64,000 nucleotides of DNA from Thiofilum flexile DSM 14609 (GTDB lineage Bacteria; Pseudomonadota; Gammaproteobacteria; Thiotrichales; Thiotrichaceae): NCBI RefSeq assembly GCF_000380185.1, contig NZ_KB904752.1, forward strand, positions 1 to 64,000. Direction: 5' to 3'. The notes beneath the pieces are model-generated. The model saw nothing but the letters and a program-made list of their open reading frames with translations. It ran no database searches and was not told the DNA's origin. A program made the position numbers and the translations under genes. How positions within the stretch are numbered: the first letter of the stretch is position 1; every line of letters begins with the position of its first letter. Positions 44,493 through 52,809 of the stretch are shown piece by piece.

Positions 44493-45908
44493 GTGATCCA
44501 GTTTTTACTCAATGACCAATTGATAACCTTAGAGCAGATCGATACGAATACCACCGTATTGGATTATTTACGTCTCCATCGGCAGCAGACCGGCACTAAA
44601 GAAGGCTGTGCTTCGGGTGATTGTGGTGCCTGTACCGTGGTGTTGGGTGAATTGAATGAGGCACAAACTGGATTACAGTATCGAGCGATCAATAGCTGCA
44701 TTACCTTATTGGGGGCGCTACAAGGCAAGCAATTAATCACCGTGGAGTGTCTCGCGGGTGAAAGGCTGCATCCTGTCCAGCAAACGATGGTCGATTGTCA
44801 CGGCTCGCAATGTGGCTTTTGTACGCCAGGCTTTGTCATGTCATTGTTTGCTATGTGGAAACAGCAGCCAAAACCCAGCCATGAGCATATTGATCTAGCT
44901 CTTGGGGGCAATTTATGTCGTTGCACCGGGTATCAGCCGATTATTAAAGCCGCGCAAGCCCTAGGCGAGTATGCAACTGATGATACCTTTAGTGCGAATG
45001 CGCAGACGACACGTCAAGCCTTAAAAGCGCTTCAGCCCGCCTCACACTTAGCCCTATCCTATCAACAGCAACAGTACTTTTTACCTCATACTCGCGCGGA
45101 GCTAGCTGAGTTATGCCTGCACTATCCTGATGCTCGACTCGTCGCGGGTAGTACGGATTTAGCCTTAGAGATTACTCAAAACCTGAAAGAATTACCGTGT
45201 TTGATCGGCGTGAATCAAGTACAGGATATGCAGCAACTAGACGTGCTCGCCGAGAAAATCATTATTGGTGCTGCGCGACCCTATAGCGATTGTATGGAGG
45301 TGATACACACCTATTACCCCGCTTTTGCAGCCATGATGCAGCGTTTAGGCTCAACACAAATCCGTAATCAAGGCACCTTTGGGGGCAATATTGGTACAGC
45401 TTCCCCGATTGGTGATACCTTGCCAGTATTATTAGCACTCAACGCTGAGGTGGAGTTACAAAAGGGGGAGCATATTCGCTTGGTGAATCTCAATGATTAC
45501 TTTACCGGCTACCGCAAAACCGTATTAGAGAAAGGTGAGTTTATTGCAGCCGTGCATATTCCGCGCTTGCAAGCACAGCAAGTGTTGATGGTGGATAAGG
45601 TATCTAAGCGTTTTGATGATGATATTTCAGCCGTATGTGCAGCATGGGTTTTGACGCTCAATAATAATGTCATTGAGTGCGCGAGAAGCGGCTATGGCGG
45701 TATGGCAGCCACACCAGCCAGAGCTTTAAATGCTGAGCAGGCTTTAATCGGTAAGCCCTTAGATCACACCACGATCCAAGCTGCCCAGCAAGCACTCGCT
45801 CACGATTTTAAGCCAATGAGTGATGTCAGAGCTAGCAGTTGGTATCGCATGATGGTAGCCCAGAATTTATTGGAGCGTATGAGTCTTTCAGTCCATCAAC
45901 CTGCTTAG
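44493..45908 (+). CDS. xdhA: Xanthine dehydrogenase small subunit (2Fe-2S and FAD)
   Basis: The 471-aa protein starts at GTG 44493 with AAGGAG seven bases upstream. Residues 1-165 bind two 2Fe-2S clusters: CASGDCGAC with a later C, and CGFCTPG with LCRCTGY. The FAD domain (about 185-350) has VAGSTDLALEI and TQIRNQGTFGGNIGTASPIGD, and the CO-dehydrogenase flavoprotein C-terminal domain follows. It passes electrons from the molybdenum subunit to NAD. The usual next gene, xdhB, and the maturation gene xdhC are missing here. The next gene is a radical SAM protein, so xdhA is split from its partners or relocated. Confidence 0.93.
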   Translation: MIQFLLNDQLITLEQIDTNTTVLDYLRLHRQQTGTKEGCASGDCGACTVVLGELNEAQTGLQYRAINSCITLLGALQGKQLITVECLAGERLHPVQQTMVDCHGSQCGFCTPGFVMSLFAMWKQQPKPSHEHIDLALGGNLCRCTGYQPIIKAAQALGEYATDDTFSANAQTTRQALKALQPASHLALSYQQQQYFLPHTRAELAELCLHYPDARLVAGSTDLALEITQNLKELPCLIGVNQVQDMQQLDVLAEKIIIGAARPYSDCMEVIHTYYPAFAAMMQRLGSTQIRNQGTFGGNIGTASPIGDTLPVLLALNAEVELQKGEHIRLVNLNDYFTGYRKTVLEKGEFIAAVHIPRLQAQQVLMVDKVSKRFDDDISAVCAAWVLTLNNNVIECARSGYGGMAATPARALNAEQALIGKPLDHTTIQAAQQALAHDFKPMSDVRASSWYRMMVAQNLLERMSLSVHQPA

Positions 45909-45932
45909 TTTAATAGCGCTAAGTAGTTATAG

Positions 45933-46038
45933 CAAAGTAATCGGGTATTTTTGGAGCAGTCTTGGCGGCAAGGATGCCGCCTTGTAGCGTACAGGGATGT
46001 ATTCATAGCGGCTGCGGAAGAAATACTCGATTACTTTG
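45933..46038. repeat. Palindromic cloverleaf-like element (about 106 bp)
   Basis: Outer arms of 18 bases (45933-45950 and 46021-46038) pair at 17 of 18 positions. Inside is a perfect hairpin, GGCGGCA/TGCCGCC (45964-45981), and a smaller TACA/TGTA stem with loop GGGA (45990-46001). It starts 25 bases after xdhA and has no T tract. It resembles intergenic palindromic repeats (REP/MITE-like) or a structured RNA. Confidence 0.65.
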
Positions 46039-46167
46039 TCTCAAGTAATTATCAGGCTTTTTGCTTAACTATTAAGCTGTATATTTTTAATATAAATGGG
46101 TTAACTCTTATTTAAATAAATTTATTTTGTGCTATAAAGAATTAGTGTAAGTTTTATTAGGACGATT

Positions 46168-47664
46168 ATGAACGACACACTTAATTCATCATCTAGCTCG
46201 GTTTTATTAGTAGATTTAAATAATTTTGCTCGTTACCCAACGCTAGCGATTGGTTATTTAGTAGCACCTTTGCGTCAGGCTGGTTTTAAAGTAGAAGTAT
46301 TATCACCGCTTGCACAAGGTGCTCCGGCTATGACCCATGAAGTAGCCGAAACGAAGTGGGAGCATATTAAGCGAAGAGTTTATTTTTCTACCCATCCCTT
46401 GATGCAATCATTGCATGAGCCTTTGCGAGCTTTTTATGCTAAGCGTAGTTTTAAACCCCACCAACCCACATTATCTTTATTAAGTGAGCGCCTACAAACA
46501 AATCCGCCAGATATTATTTTATTGTCTGCGTATTTAGAGCATTATCCGACCGTACAGTGGATTGGTGAGCAAGCCGCTTTATTTAACATACCTGTTTTAT
46601 TAGGAGGACCTGCTTTTACGCATGCTGAAACTATTAAAAAATGGTCACAGTTAAAAGGGATTAGTGCTGTTTTTGCCGGTGAGGCAGATTTTGTCGTGGC
46701 GGATTTAGTGCAGCATCTCTGTACTGGAAAGCCAGCACAAGAATGGAAAGGCGAGGGGCTTTCTACGCTATCGAATGTTAATACAGTTGCTAGGCCTTTA
46801 ACTCAGTTAGAGCAATTACCACTCCCAGATTTTAATGATTTTCCTTGGGAGTATTATCCCCATCGCATTGTGCCTGTTATGGCAGGACGAGGCTGTAGTT
46901 GGAATATTTGTACTTTTTGTAGCGATGTAATTACTGCTAATGGGCGCACCTTTCGTTCACGCCCCTTAATGGCTATTTTACAGGAATTAAAAACCCAAGC
47001 CTTACAGTATCAAGCTAAAGATTTTATTTTTTTGGATTTAAAACTCAATTCAGACTTAGTGATATGGCGGGGTTTAATTGAGCACTTTCAAACTGTTGTT
47101 CCCGGAGGACGTTGGATTGCGACGGTACATGTCGATGGTAAAGGTGAGCATGGTTTAGACCGGGCAATGCTAACACAAGCCAAAGCGGCAGGTTTAACCC
47201 GAATTAGTTTTGGTTTAGAAAGCGGTAGTCAGCGAGTATTAAAGCGTATGGGGAAGGGGACTACGGTGGAACGTAATGCCCAATTTATTCAAGATGCTCA
47301 CGCCGCCGGTTTGAGTGTACGCTGCTCTATGATGCTAGGTTATCCCGGCGAAACCTTAGAAGATATTGAGGCTACACGTGATTTTTTAGCAGCTCATCAT
47401 GCCCAACTAGATCGAGTTCGCCCAGCACGTTTTAAAGCGATTCCCGGAACCCGTTTTGAGCGGCTATATACACATCGTCCGCAGCGTTTTAAAGGTGTGG
47501 AAGTGCAGCAATGGGATTATCGTTTAGCACGTGCTAATTATCACAATACCGCAACCTCGCCTCTGGCCTATCGGCGTGTTAAAGCACAAGTATTAGCCCT
47601 GATTCACCAGATTAATAGTAAACCGCTACGCGATGGAGCGCGTCAATTTGATGGTTTAATGTGA
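46168..47664 (+). CDS. B12-binding-type radical SAM protein
   Basis: The 498-aa protein has an N-terminal Rossmann-like cobalamin-binding-type domain (about 10-200, SSVLLVDLNNFARYPTLAIGYLVAPLRQAGF, VLLGGPAFTH) and a radical SAM barrel (about 230-440). The cluster motif is GCSWNICTFCSD (CxxxxCxxC spacing rather than CxxxCxxC). RISFGLESGSQRVLKRMGKGTT and MLGYPGETLEDIEATRDFL are also typical. The substrate is unknown. No precursor peptide or methyl-acceptor gene is adjacent. AGGA sits upstream of the ATG. The genome's B12 uptake and adenosylation genes at 24-26.7 kb would supply its cofactor if it binds B12. Confidence 0.83.
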   Translation: MNDTLNSSSSSVLLVDLNNFARYPTLAIGYLVAPLRQAGFKVEVLSPLAQGAPAMTHEVAETKWEHIKRRVYFSTHPLMQSLHEPLRAFYAKRSFKPHQPTLSLLSERLQTNPPDIILLSAYLEHYPTVQWIGEQAALFNIPVLLGGPAFTHAETIKKWSQLKGISAVFAGEADFVVADLVQHLCTGKPAQEWKGEGLSTLSNVNTVARPLTQLEQLPLPDFNDFPWEYYPHRIVPVMAGRGCSWNICTFCSDVITANGRTFRSRPLMAILQELKTQALQYQAKDFIFLDLKLNSDLVIWRGLIEHFQTVVPGGRWIATVHVDGKGEHGLDRAMLTQAKAAGLTRISFGLESGSQRVLKRMGKGTTVERNAQFIQDAHAAGLSVRCSMMLGYPGETLEDIEATRDFLAAHHAQLDRVRPARFKAIPGTRFERLYTHRPQRFKGVEVQQWDYRLARANYHNTATSPLAYRRVKAQVLALIHQINSKPLRDGARQFDGLM

Positions 47665-47682
47665 GTCTCAAGCTAATAAACT

Positions 47683-48261
47683 TTAAGTGGGGGCTTGGAA
47701 GACTTTTTCGTAAACCTCTACAACGCTTAAAGTGCAGCCGATAGCGGCTAATGGAATGACATCATTCCATTCCGTGGCCTCAAATAAGAGCCATTGGTTT
47801 TGTTCAGTTTTGACATAGCGCTCAATACTTAAACGGTCTTGGGCGACTAATATATATTCCTGTAACGAGGCTAGACGTCGATAATGTGCAAACTTGGCAC
47901 CACGATCATAACCCTCAGTAGAGGGTGATAGCACTTCGATAATCAACGTTGGATTGATAAGTGTATCTGATTTTTCATCTTCAAATTGTAGCTCACCACA
48001 AGCAACAGTGAGATCAGGATAAAAATAGGCCTCATTCGGGCGGGTACGCACACGCATATCGGCTACAAAGGCGGAGCAAGGTTTTTGACGTAATTGCGCA
48101 TGTAGCAAACCCGTTAGATTAAATACCAATTGATTATGCTCACGACTAGCCCCTGCCATAGCGTAAATCTGCCCATTAATAAACTCTGCTCGCTCAGTAC
48201 TTTGGCGCTCCAGCATTAAATAGGCGCTAGGTGTTAAATAAGATTGTATGGCAACTGGCAT
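47683..48261 (-). CDS. Uma2-family (DUF820) putative endonuclease, copy 2
   Basis: The 192-aa product is a more typical Uma2 member than copy 1: RAEFINGQIYAMAGASREHN, FVADMRVRT, YFYPDLTVAC, TLIIEVLSPSTEGYDRGAKFAHYRRL and EYILVAQDRLSIERY. The PD-(D/E)XK-like residues (PDL, IEVLS, then K) are all present. It is convergent with the radical SAM gene, 18 bases between the stops. Function is unproven. Confidence 0.9.
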   Translation of the reverse strand: MPVAIQSYLTPSAYLMLERQSTERAEFINGQIYAMAGASREHNQLVFNLTGLLHAQLRQKPCSAFVADMRVRTRPNEAYFYPDLTVACGELQFEDEKSDTLINPTLIIEVLSPSTEGYDRGAKFAHYRRLASLQEYILVAQDRLSIERYVKTEQNQWLLFEATEWNDVIPLAAIGCTLSVVEVYEKVFQAPT

Positions 48262-48325
48262 AATGGGACTACCTTGAAGTAGGTAAAACAGGATCTTAGT
48301 GTAACATGGGCTACAGTGTTCACCC

Positions 48326-49102
48326 TTATTTTAGCTCAAACTCATTCGCATCACGCCAAGCGGGAAATTGGGTCTTAAATTGATTTAAGGCCTCTAGGCT
48401 TAAGGTGCGTGTCTCTACAAAGGGAGTACTCGGTGCCTGATCAAGGAGTAATTCACCTTTAAAATTCACCACTAATGAATCACCTGTATAGTTCAACCCT
48501 GAGCCATCTTGCCCGACTCGATTAACCCCCACAACATAACTCAAGTTTTCAATCGCGCGGGCTTGCAGCAAGGTACGCCAAGCCATACGCCGAGGTTCAG
48601 GCCAGTTAGCTACCACAATGGCAAAATCATAGTCATTACGATTACGCATAAAGACCGGAAAGCGTAGGTCATAACACACTTGAGGCAGAATACGCCAACC
48701 TTGATAGGTAAAGATTTTACGCTCTTGTCCAGCTTGGTAGTGTTCGGGTTCTGGACTCATCCGAAAGAGGTGATGTTTATCATAATACAGCACCTCGCCC
48801 TCTGGGGTAACAAAAGTAAAACGATTTACAAAACCGGTTTCAATTTGAGTGGCAAGCGAACCACAAATAGCTGCCTTTAAAAGACTAGCCTGTTGTTTTA
48901 ACCACTGTATGGTTTCACCCTCAAAGGATTCGGCATGCAATTCGGGCTGCATACTAAATCCAGTGGTAAACATTTCAGGCAATATGACTAAATCCGTTTT
49001 ACCCTGAAGGGTAGCAAAGGTACTGCTAAAGTAGTCACGATTCGCGGCGGGATTTTGCCAAATTAGATTAGCTTGAATTAAGGTAATACGTAGCTCATTC
49101 AT
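48326..49102 (-). CDS. Omega-amidase, nitrilase family (YafV-like)
   Basis: The 258-aa carbon-nitrogen hydrolase has the E-K-C triad: LVILPEMFTTGF (Glu), YYDKHHLFRMSPE (Lys) and LPQVCYDLRFP (Cys). Text such as NELRITLIQANLIWQNP and the MAWRTLLQARAIENLSYVVGVNRVG segment is typical of YafV/NIT2 omega-amidases. These hydrolyse alpha-ketoglutaramate, the product of glutamine transamination. It lies 11 bases after an aminotransferase gene, so the pair probably couples glutamine-dependent transamination of 2-keto-4-methylthiobutyrate to methionine with removal of the product. Confidence 0.9.
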   Translation of the reverse strand: MNELRITLIQANLIWQNPAANRDYFSSTFATLQGKTDLVILPEMFTTGFSMQPELHAESFEGETIQWLKQQASLLKAAICGSLATQIETGFVNRFTFVTPEGEVLYYDKHHLFRMSPEPEHYQAGQERKIFTYQGWRILPQVCYDLRFPVFMRNRNDYDFAIVVANWPEPRRMAWRTLLQARAIENLSYVVGVNRVGQDGSGLNYTGDSLVVNFKGELLLDQAPSTPFVETRTLSLEALNQFKTQFPAWRDANEFELK

Positions 49103-49113
49103 ATTAATCCCCT

Positions 49114-50268
49114 TTAAATATTCAAACTGCGTAAACGTGCAGTGCCATGTTTTAACGTCATACTATTTTTAGCAAAACAAAAGCGGATAAGTTTCATATC
49201 AGCAGGCGGGTTTTCATAAAATACCGAAACGGGAATCGCGGCAACGCCAATATCCGTGGTTAACCAGCGGCAAAAGGCCACATCGTTTAGTTGGCTAAGG
49301 CCGGTATAATCGGCTAATTGAAAATAGGTTCCACTGCTAGGTAAGAGTTTAAAGCGTGTCTCTTGCATTAACTGGCTAAACTCATCACGTTTAGTTTGAT
49401 AAAAAGCGGGTAATTGCTCCACATGCTGAGGGTTATCTCGCATCACATCGACTAAGGCATATTGCATAGGTGTGCTAGTAGTAAACGTCACATATTGATG
49501 AATTTTACGGAATTCTTGGGTTAAAGCAGGGGGCGCTACGCAATAGCCTATCTTCCAGCCCGTGGTATGGTAGGTTTTACCAAAGGAAGAAATCACAAAA
49601 CTACGAGCGTATAATTCGGGGTGGCGATGAATACTCGCATGCGCTAAACCATCAAAAATAATATGCTCATAGACTTCATCCGACACGATGAGAATATTCG
49701 TATCGCGCACTAATTCGGCTAATTGATTTAAATCATGCTTATCTAAAACGGTGCCGGTAGGATTATGCGGGGTATTAATAATAATTAAACGCGTTTTAGC
49801 ATTAATGGAGTCTTTGAGTTGCTGCCAATCGATTTTAAAGGTGGGCGGTAATAAGTTTAAGCGCACCGCTTTACCCCCATTTAAGGTAATCGCAGGCTCA
49901 TAACTATCATAGGCGGGATCAAAGATAATCACTTCATCCCCCTGTCGCACTACGGCACTAATGGCATTAAACAGGGCTTCGGTAGCGCCTGAGGTGATGG
50001 TGACTTCATCAGGGGAGACGGGATTAGCGTATAAATGCTGCACTTTCAGGGCGATTTGCTCACGTAGCGCGGGAATGCCTGCCATCGGTGCGTATTGATT
50101 TAAACCTTGGGCGATATATTTGCCCACACCTTCTAGTAAGAGCGAGGGGCCATCAAAGTCAGGAAAGCCTTGGGACAGGTTCACCGCTTTAAAATCAGCC
50201 GCTAATTGCGACATGACGGTAAAAATCGTTGTACTAATATGCGGTAATTTAGAAGCGGGATAGTTCAT
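49114..50268 (-). CDS. Methionine/glutamine-type PLP aminotransferase (YbdL-like)
   Basis: The 384-aa fold-type I aminotransferase opens with NLSQGFPDFDGP and has TSGATEALFNAI, NTPHNPTGTVLDKHDL, IVSDEVYEHI and SFGKTYHTTGWKIGY, where the K binds pyridoxal phosphate. A conserved arginine near the end (LIRFCFAKN) contacts the substrate carboxylate. The sequence is closest in style to YbdL methionine aminotransferases and KAT/glutamine transaminase K. With the omega-amidase gene 11 bases downstream it forms a methionine-salvage style module. Kynurenine aminotransferase activity is a possible side function. Confidence 0.9.
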   Translation of the reverse strand: MNYPASKLPHISTTIFTVMSQLAADFKAVNLSQGFPDFDGPSLLLEGVGKYIAQGLNQYAPMAGIPALREQIALKVQHLYANPVSPDEVTITSGATEALFNAISAVVRQGDEVIIFDPAYDSYEPAITLNGGKAVRLNLLPPTFKIDWQQLKDSINAKTRLIIINTPHNPTGTVLDKHDLNQLAELVRDTNILIVSDEVYEHIIFDGLAHASIHRHPELYARSFVISSFGKTYHTTGWKIGYCVAPPALTQEFRKIHQYVTFTTSTPMQYALVDVMRDNPQHVEQLPAFYQTKRDEFSQLMQETRFKLLPSSGTYFQLADYTGLSQLNDVAFCRWLTTDIGVAAIPVSVFYENPPADMKLIRFCFAKNSMTLKHGTARLRSLNI

Positions 50269-50510
50269 AGTCGAGCACGTTTAGTCAATGAGAGGGCTAG
50301 TCTAACATGAGTCATTAATAAGCGAACTAGGCGACGGGATTTGTTTGCTTGGATGGGTAAGTGTCGACAATGCTGCAGGGCAATATTTCACTATTGGATC
50401 AAAACACGTTTAAATCTACTGATAGAGCGTCTATACTAGCTACTTTATTAACGTTGATTTTTATTATGTCGACACCTATGCTGAAAGTAGGTGACCATGG
50501 GATTAGATGT

Positions 50511-52121
50511 ATGACAATGAACACAATCGCTACTTATCTAGCAGATACCTGGGGTTTAAAAGAGTTAGCTACTATTCACTGGAATCAAACCGCGCCAGTG
50601 TTGTATGAAGCTGCCGTGCGCCATGCAGAGGTCCAAGTGGCTGAGGGCGGTTCAATCGTGGCTTATACGGGGGTATTCACGGGTCGTGCACCTAAGGAAA
50701 AATTTACGGTAGAAGAAGACACCAGTCGTGAGTATATCTGGTGGGGCGATGTGAATAAGGGCATGAAAGAAGCCCATTTTGAGCGCCTACTAGCCGATGC
50801 CCAAGCCTTTTTAAAAGGCAAAAGTGTCTATGTGCAAGATTTATTAGCGGGCGCTGATCCTAGTTCAGAGTTACCGATTCGGGTGATTACCCAAAAAGCA
50901 TGGCATGCTTTATTTGCCCAGAATATGTTTATTCGTCCTAGTGAGTTAGGGCGTGAATTAGGGGTTGATGAGCCACGTTTTACCGTATTACATGTCCCCG
51001 ATATGCAGGCTAATCCCGCGATTCATGGCACCCATTCCGGCACCTTTGTCATTATTAATTTCAAACAGCGCCTAGTACTAATTGGTGGTACGCATTATGC
51101 GGGTGAAATTAAGAAATCTATTTTCTCGGTGATGAATTATATCCTGCCACGTCAGGGGATTATGTCCATGCACTCTTCTGCCAATGTAGGGGAAGAGGGT
51201 GATGTGGCCGTATTATTTGGTCTGTCAGGTACGGGCAAAACCACATTATCAGCTGATCCTAAGCGTCAATTGATTGGGGATGATGAACACGGTTGGAGTG
51301 ATCAGGGCGTCTTTAATATTGAAGGCGGTTGCTATGCCAAAGTGATTAATCTATCACAAGAGCAAGAGCCGATGATTTATAAAACCACCCATACTTTCGG
51401 TACAGTACTCGAAAATGTGGTGATGGATGAAGCGACGCGTAAGCTCGATTTATTTGATGGCAGTATCACCGAAAATACCCGCTCTAGCTATCCAGTCACT
51501 CAAGTGCCGAATGCGCTGTACCCCGGCAAAGCAGGGCATCCTAAGCATATTATTATGTTGACCTGTGATGCGTTTGGGGTGCTCCCTCCGATTGCTAAAC
51601 TCACGACTGAGCAAGCGATGTATCATTTTATGTCAGGCTATACTGCTAAAGTAGCGGGGACTGAAAAAGGTGTAACAGAACCTACCGCAACCTTTAGTAC
51701 CTGTTTCGGTGCTCCATTCATGGCTCTACACCCCTCGGTTTATGCGGATCTATTGGGTAAGAAAATCAATGAGCATGGGGTATCGTGCTGGTTATTGAAT
51801 ACCGGCTGGAGTGGGGGCGCGTATGGTGTCGGTAAGCGTATGAAGATTAGCCATACCCGCGCTATGCTCAATGCTGCTTTAGATGGTTTCTTGGATAATA
51901 CCCCGATGCAAGTAGATCCCATTTTTGGTTTACAAGTGCCGGTCAAATGTCCGGGTGTACCTACTGATGTATTAGATCCTTCCTCGACTTGGGAAGATAA
52001 AGCGCTTTATAAAGAAAAAGCGACGCAATTAGCCCATGCCTTCCATGAAAACTTTAAAAAGTACGCCGAAGGTACCAGTGAGGCCATCCGTAATGCAGGG
52101 CCAGTAGCCGGACGCGAATAG
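50511..52121 (+). CDS. pckA: Phosphoenolpyruvate carboxykinase (ATP)
   Basis: Counting from ATG 50511 (MTMNTIATYLADTWGLKEL) the enzyme has 536 aa, the family length. The open frame upstream to 50361 is hydrophobic and unlike PEPCK, so I reject it. Motifs are GRAPKEKFTV (oxaloacetate site), the kinase P-loop GLSGTGKTTLS, LIGDDEHGWSD (metal and Walker B-like) and NTGWSGGAYGVGKRM. It makes phosphoenolpyruvate from oxaloacetate for gluconeogenesis. The upstream region carries GTGTCGACA (50361) and its inverse TGTCGACAC (50467-50475), possibly regulatory. Confidence 0.95.
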   Translation: MTMNTIATYLADTWGLKELATIHWNQTAPVLYEAAVRHAEVQVAEGGSIVAYTGVFTGRAPKEKFTVEEDTSREYIWWGDVNKGMKEAHFERLLADAQAFLKGKSVYVQDLLAGADPSSELPIRVITQKAWHALFAQNMFIRPSELGRELGVDEPRFTVLHVPDMQANPAIHGTHSGTFVIINFKQRLVLIGGTHYAGEIKKSIFSVMNYILPRQGIMSMHSSANVGEEGDVAVLFGLSGTGKTTLSADPKRQLIGDDEHGWSDQGVFNIEGGCYAKVINLSQEQEPMIYKTTHTFGTVLENVVMDEATRKLDLFDGSITENTRSSYPVTQVPNALYPGKAGHPKHIIMLTCDAFGVLPPIAKLTTEQAMYHFMSGYTAKVAGTEKGVTEPTATFSTCFGAPFMALHPSVYADLLGKKINEHGVSCWLLNTGWSGGAYGVGKRMKISHTRAMLNAALDGFLDNTPMQVDPIFGLQVPVKCPGVPTDVLDPSSTWEDKALYKEKATQLAHAFHENFKKYAEGTSEAIRNAGPVAGRE

Positions 52122-52162
52122 TCTCGTTTATGTTTTTTCTAACAAGTTTTCTCTAGCATCAG

Positions 52163-52220
52163 ACTTCTGCTCGTGTAGATTTTGTGAGGATCACCTCATG
52201 AAATTACACGAGGCAGAAGT
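52163..52220 (+). repeat. Long imperfect hairpin, copy 1 (after pckA)
   Basis: Two arms of about 27 bases, beginning ACTTCTGC and ending GCAGAAGT, pair almost end to end around the loop ATCA, with a few bulges. A diverged copy lies at 56684-56736, after giant member 6. It may terminate pckA, though no T run follows. It marks the left edge of the duplicated unit. Confidence 0.7.
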
Positions 52221-52362
52221 GCCATTACTCTTGAATAGCTCCCCACATTCTTAACCGATTCCACAGACAACTTTGTCGCCTATAAAGCTGATTATACACC
52301 CTGTCGCTTTGGTAAATAATTCCTTGATAAACAAATAGTATGTCATAACAGTTAAAAATTTC

Positions 52363-52430
52363 TTGACTTATGAAACAATTGTTTCATAATAATGATTTTA
52401 TCTTGACATATGAAACGATTATTTCATAAT
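52363..52430 (+). promoter_or_regulatory. Two tandem promoters with palindromic operators (upstream of giant member 6)
   Basis: Promoter one is TTGACT (52363-52368), a 16-base spacer and CATAAT (52385-52390). Promoter two is TTGACA (52403-52408), 16 bases and CATAAT (52425-52430), exactly 40 bp later. In the first the sequence 52369-52388 (TATGAAACAATTGTTTCATA) is a perfect 20-bp palindrome. The second keeps TATGAAA and TTTCATA arms. Each palindrome fills the -35/-10 spacer, where a dimeric repressor would block RNA polymerase. The start codon is about 380 bases further on. Confidence 0.75.
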
Positions 52431-52809
52431 AATAAGGTTAATTGAGGTAAAAAAATTATAATAGGCCATTTTTTAAAGAAATGATCTTAGTTATGGATCA
52501 GTATTCCAAGATTTAATTATTACACAATATTTTAGATAAATTTTAAGTGACTAGAATAAATTTTGATTTTGTACACTACGTTCATATTAAAAATAGAAGC
52601 TTATGATCTCATTACACATTAAATCAGATAAACATAGGTTAGCTATAATTTTTTGAATTTTATAGTTTAGGTGGGTGGGTTATTGTGATTGTCTTAATTT
52701 TTTTAATAAAGTCTATAAAATCTTAAGTTATTAAGATAGCTACTTAATTAGCTTAATCTATTTTGAATTATTTATATAACAACTATAGCAATATAGGGCG
52801 GGTATAATC
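52431..52809 (+). other. Long AT-rich leader of giant member 6
   Basis: These 380 bases between the promoters and the ATG have no gene. The leader is largely repeated, with substitutions, at 56981-57370. It ends GCGGGTATAATC directly before the ATG, also repeated, and no purine-rich Shine-Dalgarno sequence is present. Confidence 0.55.

Noticed and set aside
50361-50510. N-terminal extension of pckA
   Set aside because: The first 50 codons are hydrophobic, absent from the PEPCK family and cross likely regulatory sequence. The internal start at 50511 gives the normal length.
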